Assembly: GCF_000337555.1 (NCBI RefSeq)
Contig: NZ_AOIO01000031.1
Coordinates: 106,177 to 170,176 of the forward strand
Reading direction: 5' to 3'
Origin: Natrialba asiatica DSM 12278
GTDB lineage: Archaea; Halobacteriota; Halobacteria; Halobacteriales; Natrialbaceae
DNA: 64,000 nucleotides
Part shown: one piece after another, positions 27,271 to 36,335 of the stretch
How the letters are laid out: each line of letters opens with the position of its first letter
Numbering within the stretch: position 1 is the first letter of the stretch
Position numbers and translations under genes: made by a program
Notes under the pieces: generated by a model
Databases searched by the model: none
Told to the model about the DNA's origin: nothing
The model's input: the letters and a program-made list of their open reading frames with translations, nothing else

Positions 27271-28404
27271 CTACAGCGTGTAGTCGTGGTCGCCGTCCTC
27301 GCTGGCGAGGAACGCTTCGAGGAGGTCGATCGTCGCCGCCACGTCGTCGACGTGGGCGGTCTCCGTGACGGTGTGGAGGTACCGCGTCGGGATCGAAATC
27401 GCGCCGACGGGTTTCGCCCCGGCCGTGTGCTGGAACCCGGCCGTGTCGGTGCCCCCAGCGGGCAGAATTTCCACCTGCGAGTCGATTCCCGCCTCGTCGG
27501 CGACGGCCTGGAGGCGGCGGTGGACCTTCGCGTTCGTGATGACGCTCGAGTCTTTGAGTTTGATCGCGGCACCCTCGCCGAGTTCGGTGACGCGCTCGCC
27601 GCCGCCGAAGCCGGGAACGTCGTTGGCGACGGTCACATCGAGTGCGATGGCGAGGTCCGGGTCGACGTCGACGCCGAGGGCGTGAGCGCCGCGCAGGCCG
27701 ACTTCCTCCTGAACGGTGGCACAGAAGTGGATCGTCGCGTCGAGATCAGCGTCCGCGAGCCGGCGGGCGGCCGAGAGCATCGCGAACAGGCAGATGCGAT
27801 CGTCGAGGGCTTTGCCGGTGATCGTCTCGCCGAGGCGCTCGGTTGACTGGTCCATCGTGACGAGATCGCCCGGCGAGACGCGCTCGGCGAGTTCGTCGTA
27901 GGGGAGGCCGGTGTCGACGTAGAGGTCCGAAACGTCGGGCGTCCGCTCGCGTTCGTCCTCGTCGAGCGTGTGCGGCGGCGGGGAACCGATGACGCCCGGC
28001 AGGTCGCCACCGTCGGTGTGGATAGTCACGCGCTGGGCCTTGAGAACGCGCGCGTCCCAGCCACCGAGCGGTTCGAGTTCGAGGAAACCGAAGCCGTCAC
28101 CGTCCTCGCCGCCGTTGCTATCGCCGTTCGTCCCGTCTCCCGTCCGTCCGGCGCTTCGCACGTGCCGAACCATAAACCCGATTTCGTCCATGTGCGCGGC
28201 AACGGCGACCGAATACTCGGCGTCACCCTCCAGCGTGGCGACGACGTTTCCCATCGCGTCCGTTCGGATGCGGTCGGCAAACGAATCGAACTCGTCGATC
28301 ACCAGCTCGCGAACGCGATCCTCGTAGCCGGGGACGCCGCTCGTCTCGGTCAGGTCGGTCAACAGGTCGAACTCGAACGGGATCGACGTTTCCGTGTCAC
28401 TCAT
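27271..28404 (-). CDS. M42-family aminopeptidase
   Basis: Metallo-aminopeptidase of the M42 (TET/deblocking) family, 377 residues from the ATG at 28404. Metal and catalytic residues are seen in VAAHMDEIGFMV (His, Asp-Glu), VTMDQSTERLGETITGKALDDR (bridging Asp), VQEEVGLRGA (Glu-Glu) and ALDVTVAND (Asp), with the last His in YLHTVTE. An acidic Gly/Asn/Asp-rich loop follows the first metal motif. These cytoplasmic complexes trim short peptides, which fits a cell that also imports peptides. It converges on trkA with a gap of 25 nt. Confidence 0.92.
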   Translation of the reverse strand: MSDTETSIPFEFDLLTDLTETSGVPGYEDRVRELVIDEFDSFADRIRTDAMGNVVATLEGDAEYSVAVAAHMDEIGFMVRHVRSAGRTGDGTNGDSNGGEDGDGFGFLELEPLGGWDARVLKAQRVTIHTDGGDLPGVIGSPPPHTLDEDERERTPDVSDLYVDTGLPYDELAERVSPGDLVTMDQSTERLGETITGKALDDRICLFAMLSAARRLADADLDATIHFCATVQEEVGLRGAHALGVDVDPDLAIALDVTVANDVPGFGGGERVTELGEGAAIKLKDSSVITNAKVHRRLQAVADEAGIDSQVEILPAGGTDTAGFQHTAGAKPVGAISIPTRYLHTVTETAHVDDVAATIDLLEAFLASEDGDHDYTL

Positions 28405-28551
28405 ACACACTACTGTGTTCGAGGTGGGTATAAACGCGCGGAAACGGCGCGTACTCGGGCGGCGGTTTTTCGTTCGCATTCCGGATCAACGTTCCTGACA
28501 GACTCGTCGGCAACCGCGGAGTATTAACGGATCGGCGAAGTACGAGTGTAC

Positions 28552-29718
28552 ATGACTGGCGTACGCGTCGCAGGAACGGGGTTGACCCCGTTTGGAAACG
28601 CGCCCGAACGGACGAGCAGGGATCTCTTCGCCGAAGCGAGTAGCGCCGCCTTCGCGGACAGCGGCGTCCCCCGGGAGGATGTCGAAGCCGTGTTCTACGG
28701 CAATTTCATGGGTGAACTCGCCGAGCACCAGGGCCACCAGGGGCCGCTGATGGCCGAAGCCGCCGGCGTTCGGGCACCGGCCACCCGCTACGAATCAGCC
28801 TGCGCGTCGAGCGGAATGGCCGTTCGGGACGCCGTTATGCGCGTTCGCAACGGCGAACACGACGTGGTCCTCGTCGGCGGTGCCGAGCGCATGACCAACC
28901 TCGGGACCGCCGGCGCGACCGAAGCGCTCGCCATCGCGGCCGACGAACTCTGGGAGGTGCGAGCGGGGATGACCTTCCCCGGCGCGTACGCGCTGATGGC
29001 CAAGGCGTACTTCGACGAGTTCGGCGGCGGCCGCGAGGATCTGGCTCACGTCGCCGTCAAGAACCACGAGAACGCCCTGACCAACGAGAAGGCCCAGTAC
29101 CAGAAGTCGATCGAAGTGGCGGAGGTTCTCGACGCGCCGACGGTGTCGAGTCCGCTCGGCCTCTACGATGCCTGTCCGCTCTCCGACGGCGCGTCCGCGC
29201 TGGTGCTGACGAGCGAGGCGTACGCCGAGGAACACGACATCGACGCGCCGGTTTCGATCACGGGCACCGGCCAAGGCGGCGACCGGATGGCGCTGCACGA
29301 CCGCGAGTTCCTCGCCCGCTCGCCGGCTGCCCGCGAGGCCGGGGAAGAGGCCTACACTGACGCCGGAATCGACGCGGGTGACGTAGACGTCGCGGAGGTC
29401 CACGACTGCTTTACGATCGCCGAGGTGCTCGCGCTCGAAGCGCTGGATCTCGAACCCGTCGGCGAGGGCATTACGGCCGCCCGCGACGGCCGGACGACGG
29501 CTGACGGCGACACGCCGATCAACCTTTCGGGCGGTCTGAAGGCGAAGGGACACCCGGTCGGCGCGACCGGCGCGTCACAGATCGCCGAAGTGTCGAAACT
29601 CCTCGCCGGAACCCACCCGAACAGCGAGCACGTCGCCGACGCAACGACCGGCGTCGCCCACAACGCGGGTGGAACGGTCGCCAGCGCCGCCGTCCACGTC
29701 CTGGAGGTGGCAAAATGA
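28552..29718 (+). CDS. Thiolase (acetyl-CoA C-acyltransferase family)
   Basis: A 388-residue archaeal thiolase. The nucleophile is Cys84 in YESACASSGMAV. HDCFTIAEV near residue 280 and GHPVGATGASQ near residue 336 supply the other catalytic residues. It catalyses reversible acyl transfer between CoA thioesters. The ATG at 28552 lies about 28 nt after GTATTAAC, a leaderless promoter arrangement. Its stop overlaps the start of a DUF35 protein (ATGA), the usual partner of archaeal thiolases. Involvement in the mevalonate route or in acyl-CoA degradation is inference. Confidence 0.93.
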   Translation: MTGVRVAGTGLTPFGNAPERTSRDLFAEASSAAFADSGVPREDVEAVFYGNFMGELAEHQGHQGPLMAEAAGVRAPATRYESACASSGMAVRDAVMRVRNGEHDVVLVGGAERMTNLGTAGATEALAIAADELWEVRAGMTFPGAYALMAKAYFDEFGGGREDLAHVAVKNHENALTNEKAQYQKSIEVAEVLDAPTVSSPLGLYDACPLSDGASALVLTSEAYAEEHDIDAPVSITGTGQGGDRMALHDREFLARSPAAREAGEEAYTDAGIDAGDVDVAEVHDCFTIAEVLALEALDLEPVGEGITAARDGRTTADGDTPINLSGGLKAKGHPVGATGASQIAEVSKLLAGTHPNSEHVADATTGVAHNAGGTVASAAVHVLEVAK

Positions 29719-30104
29719 GCGACGAATCCGCCCGCGACGCCGGCTTCGACGACTGGCTCGACGCCGCCGAAACCGGGGACGCCTACTACCTCGACTGCCC
29801 GGCCGGCCACACCTCTCTCCCCCCGCGGCGGCTCTGCCCGACCTGCGGCGCGGCTGAACTCGACGAGCGACCGCTTCCGGAGACGGGCGAGATCGAGACG
29901 TTCACCGTTACGCACGTTCCGACACCCGCCTTCGAGGACGATGCCCCCTACGCGACCGCGATCGCCGACTTCGGTCCCATCCGCGTGACCGGTCAGGTCG
30001 TCGATCTCGATCCCGACGCGGTCGACACCGGTTTGCCCGTCGAACTCGCCGTCACGAGTTCGGAAACGACGGGCGAACGGGTGCTCGGGTTCAAGACGGT
30101 CTGA
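29715..30104 (+). CDS. DUF35 zinc-ribbon/OB-fold protein, thiolase partner
   Basis: A 129-residue acyl-CoA-associated protein. The N-terminal rubredoxin-like ribbon reads CPAGHTSLPPRRLCPTC, where the first knuckle is C-x3-H rather than the common CxxC. An OB-fold follows from FTVTHVPTPAF onwards. In other archaea DUF35 proteins bridge thiolase and HMG-CoA synthase so that acetoacetyl-CoA is channelled. Here the start overlaps the thiolase stop, so the two are coupled, but no HMG-CoA synthase gene is present in the window. Confidence 0.9.
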   Translation: MSDESARDAGFDDWLDAAETGDAYYLDCPAGHTSLPPRRLCPTCGAAELDERPLPETGEIETFTVTHVPTPAFEDDAPYATAIADFGPIRVTGQVVDLDPDAVDTGLPVELAVTSSETTGERVLGFKTV

Positions 30105-30258
30105 GACGGACGGCTGTCATCGCCGGCGCACCCGCGACCCGTCCTCGTCCTCCGAGTTCGCCGGGAAACCGGCGCACCGGTCCGTATGGGCCCGGGAACC
30201 GCCGTGACAGCGTTTCTTCGATTTCGAACACGCCGGTCGCACATTGTAGGCAGGTGCC

Positions 30259-30265
30259 TTTTATG
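30259..30265 (+). promoter_or_regulatory. TATA-like box of nadE
   Basis: TTTTATG, about 31 nt before the ATG at 30294. It supports that start over the in-frame ATG at 30186. Confidence 0.55.
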
Positions 30266-30293
30266 TCTCGGTCCCGCTAAATCGGGCGTTCGC

Positions 30294-31148
30294 ATGGCGA
30301 ACCTCTACGAACAGACGCAGGACGAGATCGAGCCGGTTGACCTTCGATTCGCTGCAGACGAGATCGATGCGCAGCTCACACACCTCACCGAGTTCATTCG
30401 AAAGCGCGTCGACGCCGCGGACGCCGATGGCGTCGAAATTGCGCTCTCCGGTGGCATCGATAGCACGACGACGGCCCACCTCGCCGTCGAGGCGCTCGGG
30501 ACCGAGAACGTCCACGGGATCATCCTCCCGAAGGCGGTCAACGAAGCAGAGAACATGAGCGACGCCGAACGCGTCGCCCAGGATCTCGGAATCGAGTACG
30601 AACAGATCGGCATCGACCCGATCATGGACCGCCTCCTCGAACTCGCCGACGCGGAGTCCGACAACGAGTCCGAAGCGCAGTGGGAGGGCCGCTACGTCGG
30701 AAACACGAGCGCCCGCGTGCGAATGACGACGACCTACCTGATCGCCAACCGCGAGAACCGGCTCGTCCTCGGCACCGGCAACCGCGCCGAACTCGCGACG
30801 GGCTACGTGACGAAGTACGGTGACGGCGGCGTCGACTGTAACCCGCTTGGCAACCTCTACAAACAGCAGGTCCGCCAGATCGCCGCCGCTCTCGGCGTGC
30901 CGGAAGCCATCGTCCAGAAGACGCCCACCGGCGGCATGGTCGACTACGAGAGCGACGAGGAAGAGCTCGGGTTCGACTACGATACGCTCGACGCCGTCCT
31001 CGCGTTCTACATCGACGGGAACCTGCCGGCCTCGGTCGTCGCCCGACTCACCGAGACGACGGTCGACGACGTCGAACACGTCGCAATGATGCACGAGGAG
31101 AGTTCACACAAACGAACCCCACCGGCAACGCCGGAGCCACTGTTCTAA
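30294..31148 (+). CDS. nadE: NAD+ synthase (ammonia-dependent)
   Basis: Final step of NAD biosynthesis: amidation of deamido-NAD with ATP. 284 residues, the size of the ammonia-using single-domain enzyme. The pyrophosphate loop LSGGIDSTTT is at 51-60. RVRMTTTYLIAN, LVLGTGNRAEL and the GYVTKYGDGGVD segment are further family blocks. The ATG at 30294 follows a TATA-like box. The 3' end is followed by a small inverted repeat (31161-31200) that may mark the transcript end. Confidence 0.95.
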   Translation: MANLYEQTQDEIEPVDLRFAADEIDAQLTHLTEFIRKRVDAADADGVEIALSGGIDSTTTAHLAVEALGTENVHGIILPKAVNEAENMSDAERVAQDLGIEYEQIGIDPIMDRLLELADAESDNESEAQWEGRYVGNTSARVRMTTTYLIANRENRLVLGTGNRAELATGYVTKYGDGGVDCNPLGNLYKQQVRQIAAALGVPEAIVQKTPTGGMVDYESDEEELGFDYDTLDAVLAFYIDGNLPASVVARLTETTVDDVEHVAMMHEESSHKRTPPATPEPLF

Positions 31149-31580
31149 GCTACCCATTCCACTGCACCGAGAGCACGAGTTCGGGCGAGCACCGTGCAGT
31201 ATCACGACCGTCGCGACCGCCACGAACACCGCGAGCGGACGGATGCGGATTCGAGTCGACCGACCGAACGACGCGGCTCAAACCGCCACATCGATCGGCT
31301 GACCTGACAGGAACATGTCAATTTCCAGCCCCGAAGCGCCGTCGAGTTCGAACGCCCGGACGTGGCGTTTCGGGACGAAAGCGACGCGACAGTCGTTCCC
31401 CCTGTCACAGCCAGTGCCAGTGACAGTGATGGCCACAATCACAGCCGTCTGCAGACCACACACGGGCACTCGCACGGCCGCTGACACAACACACACCACA
31501 CCGATACCCACCAGTTCACCAGTGACACCAATGACAGCCCCCGACAACACGCACCTCACACGGACGGCGGTGATGAACGC
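31149..31580. other. 432-nt stretch between nadE and the BCCT gene, CA-rich with a His-coding frame
   Basis: It contains ACTGCAC/GTGCAGT arms (31161-31167 and 31194-31200) just after nadE. From about 31400 to 31560 the plus strand is rich in CA and CAC. One frame (31362-31484) encodes a short His-rich peptide, and the same frame continues His-rich after its stop. A different frame (31315-31584) is open and overlaps the BCCT start by ATGA, but its composition is unlike a folded protein. I cannot assign a gene with confidence. Confidence 0.5.
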
Positions 31581-33197
31581 ATGAGTCGACTCCAAAACGC
31601 CTGGGACGAGTTCACGACTGAACTCGACTACGTCGTTTTCGGTGCCGGCGTGCTCGTCACGGCGCTTACCGTTCTCGGATTCGTTTTTCGCCAGGAGGCA
31701 ACGGCCGACCTGATGGACAGTATTAACGAGTTCCTCTGGTCGAACTTCGGGTGGGCGTACCTGCTGATTATGTTCGCCCTGATAGTGTTCGTCGGCTTTC
31801 TCATCTTCAGCCCCTGGGGGAACATCACGCTCGGCGGAGACGACGAGGAACCGGCCTTTCGATTTCCCGCGTACTTCGCGATGTTGTACTCGGCGGGGAT
31901 TGCGGCGGGCATCGTCTTCTGGGGGCCGGCGGAGGCGATTTTCCACTACGATACGGTTTCGCCGTTTCTCAATGCCGGTTCGCAAACCCCCGAGGCAGCC
32001 GTCGGCGCGATCCAGTACACGTTCTTCCACTGGGGCATCTCAGCGTGGACGGCCTACGTCGTCCTGGGGATTCCGATCGCCTACTACGGCTACCGGTACG
32101 ACGCGCCGCTTCGGATCTCGACGATCCTCGCGCCGTGGATCGGACTCGACAATCTCGACCGTCCGGTCGCGAAACTCGTCGACATCCTCGCGGTGTTCGC
32201 GACGATCGGCGGCGTCGCGGCGACGCTCGGGTTCGTCGGCAACCAGTTCCTGACCGGTCTCGAGTGGACGACCGGCACCTCGGTTGGCGACCTGACGACG
32301 GTTCTCGTCATCACCGGCCTGACGGTCGCGTTCACCGTCTCGGTTACGCTCGGCGTCCAGAAGGGCATCCGACGAATTTCCTACTTCAACCTCGTGTTGT
32401 TCCTCGTGCTACTCGTCTCGACGCTCGTACTCGGCCCGACGCAGTACATTCTCTCGGTCGGGACGCAGGCGCTCGGCGGCTACATCAACGAGTTCATCAC
32501 GATGAGTTTCTACACCGGTGTCGGCGCTGCGGGCGGTGGAAGCGTCGCGGACTGGATCGGCGAGTGGACGGTGTTCTACTGGGCGTGGTGGTTCTCGTGG
32601 GCACCGTTCGTCGGGCTGTTTATCGCCCGCATTTCGCGCGGGCGGACGGTTCGACAGGTCGCCGTCACCGGCGTCGTCGCCTCGACCGGCGTGACGATTC
32701 CCTGGTTTGCGACGATGGGCGGATCGGCCATCTTCGCTCAGCAGCGCGGCCAGGCGGACATCCTCGCCGTCGTCAGCGAACTGGGCGAAGGGGGTGCTGG
32801 CTATCCGCTGTTCGAGACGTTACCGCTCGGCGGGGCGTTAGCGGCGATGTTCCTCGTGCTCGTGACGACCTTCTTCGTCACGTCGGCCGACTCCTCGACG
32901 CTGGCACTGGGGATGTTGACCACGGGCGGAGCGAGAGAGCCCTCGACGATCAACCGCGTCGTCTGGGGACTGCTCATCGGCGCACTCGCGTCGCTGCTGA
33001 TGGTTACCGGCGGCGTCGATGCGTTGCAAGCGGCCGCGATAATCACCGGCGGCCCATTCGCGATCATTACGCTCGTGGCAGCCGTCTCGGTCGCACTCGC
33101 GTTCGGCGACCGCGAATCGATGTTCCTCCGCGAGGAGGACGACGTGTCGGTTCCCGGCTCGGACGATGTCATCGACAAGGAGGTCGCAGACGACTAA
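31581..33197 (+). CDS. BCCT-family (betaine/choline/carnitine) transporter
   Basis: Secondary transporter of 538 residues with about twelve hydrophobic segments. The family signature region is present: VGAAGGGSVADWIGEWTVFYWAWWFSWAPFVGLF, including the Trp box WTVFYWAWWFSWAPFVG and the following ARISRGRT. Earlier GIAAGIVFWGPAEAIFHY also matches the family. BCCT carriers import compatible solutes such as glycine betaine, driven by Na+ or H+, a plausible osmotic role here. The C-terminus is acidic. Confidence 0.93.
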   Translation: MSRLQNAWDEFTTELDYVVFGAGVLVTALTVLGFVFRQEATADLMDSINEFLWSNFGWAYLLIMFALIVFVGFLIFSPWGNITLGGDDEEPAFRFPAYFAMLYSAGIAAGIVFWGPAEAIFHYDTVSPFLNAGSQTPEAAVGAIQYTFFHWGISAWTAYVVLGIPIAYYGYRYDAPLRISTILAPWIGLDNLDRPVAKLVDILAVFATIGGVAATLGFVGNQFLTGLEWTTGTSVGDLTTVLVITGLTVAFTVSVTLGVQKGIRRISYFNLVLFLVLLVSTLVLGPTQYILSVGTQALGGYINEFITMSFYTGVGAAGGGSVADWIGEWTVFYWAWWFSWAPFVGLFIARISRGRTVRQVAVTGVVASTGVTIPWFATMGGSAIFAQQRGQADILAVVSELGEGGAGYPLFETLPLGGALAAMFLVLVTTFFVTSADSSTLALGMLTTGGAREPSTINRVVWGLLIGALASLLMVTGGVDALQAAAIITGGPFAIITLVAAVSVALAFGDRESMFLREEDDVSVPGSDDVIDKEVADD

Positions 33198-33244
33198 CGG
33201 CACGTCCGGTCACCAATCAGCGCCACACGCCACCTCGTTACCGC

Positions 33245-34357
33245 TCACGCGTTCTCGCCGAACCCGACACCGGCGTCCCCCGTGTTCCCCTCCAGTAACT
33301 CCGCCGTGAGATACGCGACGAACTCGTCCGGGTGCTCGGCGTGGGGCAACTGCGTCGCGTAATCGATCGCAACCAGATCGAGATCGGCCGCTTCCGCCAG
33401 GTCCCGCCCCTCGCGCAACGGCACGAGTTCGGCGTCGCGCCCCCAGATCAGCGTGGTCGGCGTCTCGAGCGCCGCGAGTTCGGTCGCGAGATCGAACTCG
33501 TCGGCCGTGGCATCGGGCTCCGCGGTGGTGGCATCGGGCTCCGCGGTGGTGTCCGCAGTATCGCTTCCGTCACTGGTACCGGTATCGTCACCGGCACCAG
33601 CGCCGGTATCGATATCAGTATCAGTATCAGTATCAGTATCGACACCTGGATCGAGCATTCCCGCCGCAAACGACGCCGGTGCGTAGCGGGCTCCCGGCTG
33701 GTGGGCGCTCCGCCAGGCGTAGTTAACCGTTTCCTCGTCGATCCGCTCGGAATCGTAGTAGCCGTCGCGGTCGTAGAAGTAGCGGATCGACGGCCTGCTC
33801 GCGAGCAGGTTAAACAGCGCCGTCCCCACGACCGGTGCCCGGAACAGCGCCCGAACCCGCGGTCGCGCCGTCCCCGTGTCGTCCGTCGGACAGATTAACA
33901 CGAGTTCGGCGATGTCGGACTCCCGCGCGGCCCCGACCGCGAACGATCCCGTGAGCGAGGAGGCGACGACGATCGGCTCGTCCGTCACGTCGCTCACGAA
34001 GTCGCGAAGGAACTCGATGTAGAGCGTCGGCGAGTAGACCAGCGGCGGGCGCTCCGAGCGGCCGAAGCCGGGAAGATCGACCGCGTAGACGTGATAATCT
34101 TCCGCCAGTCGCTCGAAGATTTCGCTGAACTCGTGGCTGCTTGCGCCGGCGTGGACGCCGTGGCACAGGAGCATATCGGGATCGTTCGGATCGCCGGCGA
34201 CCGTATAGGTGGTTTCGATGCCGCGCCAGCGATAGGTTCGCTCGACGCCGGTAAACGGATTCTCGAGGTCGCCGGCGCGGCTCGCGAGGAGGCGGTTGCC
34301 GACGATGGCTGCACCGACGGTTCCGATAGCCGCTCCGAGGACTGTACGGGGTTTCAT
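33245..34357 (-). CDS. Alpha/beta-fold hydrolase with low-complexity insert
   Basis: A 370-residue protein whose N-terminal hydrophobic segment (residues 5-25) may be a membrane anchor. The fold is visible as LLCHGVHAGASSHEF (oxyanion region), YAVDLPGFGRSERPP, the nucleophile elbow VVASSLTGSF (S-x-S-x-x-G rather than the usual G-x-S-x-G), TTLIWGRDAELVP for the acid and LPHAEHPDEF for the His. Between the cap and the last third sits an insert of about 50 residues made of Asp/Thr/Gly/Ala repeats (around 238-290). Substrate unknown. Confidence 0.85.
   Translation of the reverse strand: MKPRTVLGAAIGTVGAAIVGNRLLASRAGDLENPFTGVERTYRWRGIETTYTVAGDPNDPDMLLCHGVHAGASSHEFSEIFERLAEDYHVYAVDLPGFGRSERPPLVYSPTLYIEFLRDFVSDVTDEPIVVASSLTGSFAVGAARESDIAELVLICPTDDTGTARPRVRALFRAPVVGTALFNLLASRPSIRYFYDRDGYYDSERIDEETVNYAWRSAHQPGARYAPASFAAGMLDPGVDTDTDTDTDIDTGAGAGDDTGTSDGSDTADTTAEPDATTAEPDATADEFDLATELAALETPTTLIWGRDAELVPLREGRDLAEAADLDLVAIDYATQLPHAEHPDEFVAYLTAELLEGNTGDAGVGFGENA
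33614..33640. repeat. Hexanucleotide microsatellite inside the hydrolase gene
   Basis: Four tandem copies of ATCAGT plus ATC. On the coding (minus) strand this gives alternating Asp-Thr codons. Because the unit is six bases, gain or loss of copies would keep the frame. Confidence 0.85.
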
Positions 34358-34492
34358 GGGCGGGGACTACATCGGGGACGGTCTTAGAAGTAGGGTTACC
34401 TTCCATCGGGGTCCGATCGCCGGTGGCAAGTCGCGGTGGGAGTTCGACGGTGGCCCACACTGGTAAAAGGCGGCGAGCAGGAGACGACCGTC

Positions 34493-35656
34493 TTATTGGC
34501 GGTCGGCGTCCGACTCCGATTCGAGTCCGCGGGCCTGCACAGTCGCTTCTTCGAGGCAGGCAGCGACCGGTGAGAGCACCTCGGTGGCGATCGCGTAGGG
34601 ATCGGTATCGCCGGTGCGGACGGCTTCGGCGAGATCCTCGACGCCGCCGGCCTCCTCGAGTTCGGTTTCGAGCAGCGTGTTGATGTCCTCGCGAAGGAGG
34701 GTGCGGATCTCCTCGGCGTAGCGCTCTCGGACCTTCTCGGCGTGGGTGCCGGAGTCGACGAGGAACGACCTGTGGGCGGCGAGTTCGTCGATAAATGTGT
34801 CGACGCCGGTGCCGTCGGTGGCGACGGTTTCGACGATGGAGGGAGTCCACTCGGCGGGGCTGTCGGTGTCGTTACCGGCTCTGCCTGCGTCTGCATCTGC
34901 GTTTCCGTTTTCGGCTCCGTTTCCGTCTCCAGTTCCGGCGGTCGGTTCGGTCCCGTCGTCGGCCATCGCATCAGCGCCGTGGTGTCCGGACCCGCCAAAG
35001 TCGACGCCCTCGCCGATGTGGAGCATCTCCCGGAGTTCCTGGACGGTTCGGTCCGCGCCGTCGCGGTCCGCCTTGTTCACCGCGAAGACGTCCGCGATCT
35101 CGAGGATACCGGCTTTCAGCGTCTGTATCGAGTCGCCCGAGCCCGGCGGGACGAGGACGGCGACGGTATCCGCCGTCCGGACGATATCGACCTCGTTCTG
35201 GCCGGCGCCGACGGTTTCGATGATGATCTTGTCCTTGCCGAAGGCGTCCATCGCCTTGACCGCGTCCGCCGTGGCCGTCGAGAGACCGCCGAGCGTACCG
35301 CGGGCGCTCATCGAGCGCACGAAGACGTCCATGTCGCCGATCGTCGAGGCCATCCGGATACGATCCCCGAGGACGGCACCGCCGGTAAAGGGCGAGGACG
35401 GATCGATCGCGATGATGCCGACCGTCTCGCCGCGCTCGCGGTAGGTTTCGGCGAGTTTGTCGACCAGCGTCGACTTGCCCGCGCCGGGACTGCCCGTGAT
35501 CCCGATCACGTCGGCGTTGCCGGTGTGGGCGTAGAGTGCAGAGACCAGTTCGCGATAACCGGGCGCGCGGTTCTCGATCTTCGAAATCGTTCGGGCGAGT
35601 GCGCGGTGCTCCCCGGCCAGAAGGGCATCAAGGAGTTCTCTCTCGTCGGCGTTCAT
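34493..35656 (-). CDS. meaB: Methylmalonyl-CoA mutase-associated GTPase MeaB
   Basis: G3E-family GTPase that guards and reloads adenosylcobalamin in methylmalonyl-CoA mutase, 387 residues. The P-loop GSPGAGKST is at 55-63; VGIIAIDPSSPFTGG, FVRSMSARGTLGG, IIETVGAGQNEVDI and FAVNKADRDGA are the other GTPase blocks. Between the core and the C-terminal dimerisation helices lies a Gly/Asn/Asp/Ala-rich low-complexity insert (about 225-262). Its ATG overlaps the stop of the B12-binding subunit gene (ATGA), so the two proteins are made together. Confidence 0.95.
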   Translation of the reverse strand: MNADERELLDALLAGEHRALARTISKIENRAPGYRELVSALYAHTGNADVIGITGSPGAGKSTLVDKLAETYRERGETVGIIAIDPSSPFTGGAVLGDRIRMASTIGDMDVFVRSMSARGTLGGLSTATADAVKAMDAFGKDKIIIETVGAGQNEVDIVRTADTVAVLVPPGSGDSIQTLKAGILEIADVFAVNKADRDGADRTVQELREMLHIGEGVDFGGSGHHGADAMADDGTEPTAGTGDGNGAENGNADADAGRAGNDTDSPAEWTPSIVETVATDGTGVDTFIDELAAHRSFLVDSGTHAEKVRERYAEEIRTLLREDINTLLETELEEAGGVEDLAEAVRTGDTDPYAIATEVLSPVAACLEEATVQARGLESESDADRQ

Positions 35657-36111
35657 CGCTCGGGTGCGTTTTCGCGGACGAACTCGATGGTCTCTTCGAT
35701 CGACGTACCGGGGCCGAAGATCGCGGCGACGCCCTCGTCTTCGAGTTTGGGACGGTCTTCGTCGGGGATGACGCCGCCGACGAGGACGAGGGTATCATCG
35801 CGTGCGCCGTACTCTTCGAGGCCGTCCATGATCTTCGGGACGAGGGTGTCGTGTGCCCCCGAGAGGATCGAGATGCCGAGCACGTCGACGTCCTCCTGAA
35901 CTGCCGCCTGGACGATCTCGTCGGGTGCCTTGTGTAGTCCCGAGTAGATGACCTCGAACCCGGCGTCGCGAAACGCTCGGGAGATAACGTGTGCACCGCG
36001 GTCGTGGCCATCGAGGCCGACCTTGGCGACGAGACACCGAATCGAGCGGTCCCGTTCCGCCGTCTGCGTGTGGTGCTGTGATTGGGAATCCTCGTCCTGA
36101 TCGCTGCTCAT
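35653..36111 (-). CDS. Methylmalonyl-CoA mutase B12-binding subunit
   Basis: A 152-residue stand-alone C-terminal (cobalamin-binding) subunit of the split archaeal methylmalonyl-CoA mutase. The B12 signature is complete: VGLDGHDRG (the DxHxxG motif supplying the cobalt-coordinating His), ISILSGAH and LVGGVIPDED (GG motif). A Ser/Gln/His-rich leader of ~20 residues precedes the domain. The ATG at 36111 is chosen; an ATG two codons earlier is possible. The large catalytic subunit is not in the window. Confidence 0.93.
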   Translation of the reverse strand: MSSDQDEDSQSQHHTQTAERDRSIRCLVAKVGLDGHDRGAHVISRAFRDAGFEVIYSGLHKAPDEIVQAAVQEDVDVLGISILSGAHDTLVPKIMDGLEEYGARDDTLVLVGGVIPDEDRPKLEDEGVAAIFGPGTSIEETIEFVRENAPER

Positions 36112-36322
36112 ACCCATGCCTTCCGCGGCCGCCTGTTTGACTTTAACGGAAATTGTGGCAGGATCGGGGATCGCCCGCACGACCGGCCACTATCGGTCGC
36201 GTCGGCCCGGTTGCAGACGGCCGGTACTTCGTTTGCTACCGTGTGAATGAGTCTCCCCCGAACCAAAGGCTAAAGAGCGAAACGACCGAACATTCTGGTA
36301 ATGACTATCGTTCGTCTCTTGC

Positions 36323-36327
36323 GGAGG
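36323..36327 (+). promoter_or_regulatory. Shine-Dalgarno sequence deciding the HD-protein start
   Basis: GGAGG (within GCGGAGGGAT) ends 8 nt before the GTG at 36336. It is a much better match to the 16S tail than anything near the longer in-frame starts upstream. Confidence 0.65.
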
Positions 36328-36335
36328 GATCTCTC

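Noticed and set aside
31315-31584. 89-codon frame overlapping the BCCT start
   Set aside because: The overlap is suggestive of coupling, but composition (Thr/Pro/Ser-rich with little hydrophobic core) and lack of any motif make it unsupported as a gene.
33611-33643. Possible CRISPR-like or VNTR array
   Set aside because: Only a 6-bp unit with no spacers, entirely within a coding sequence. It is a microsatellite.
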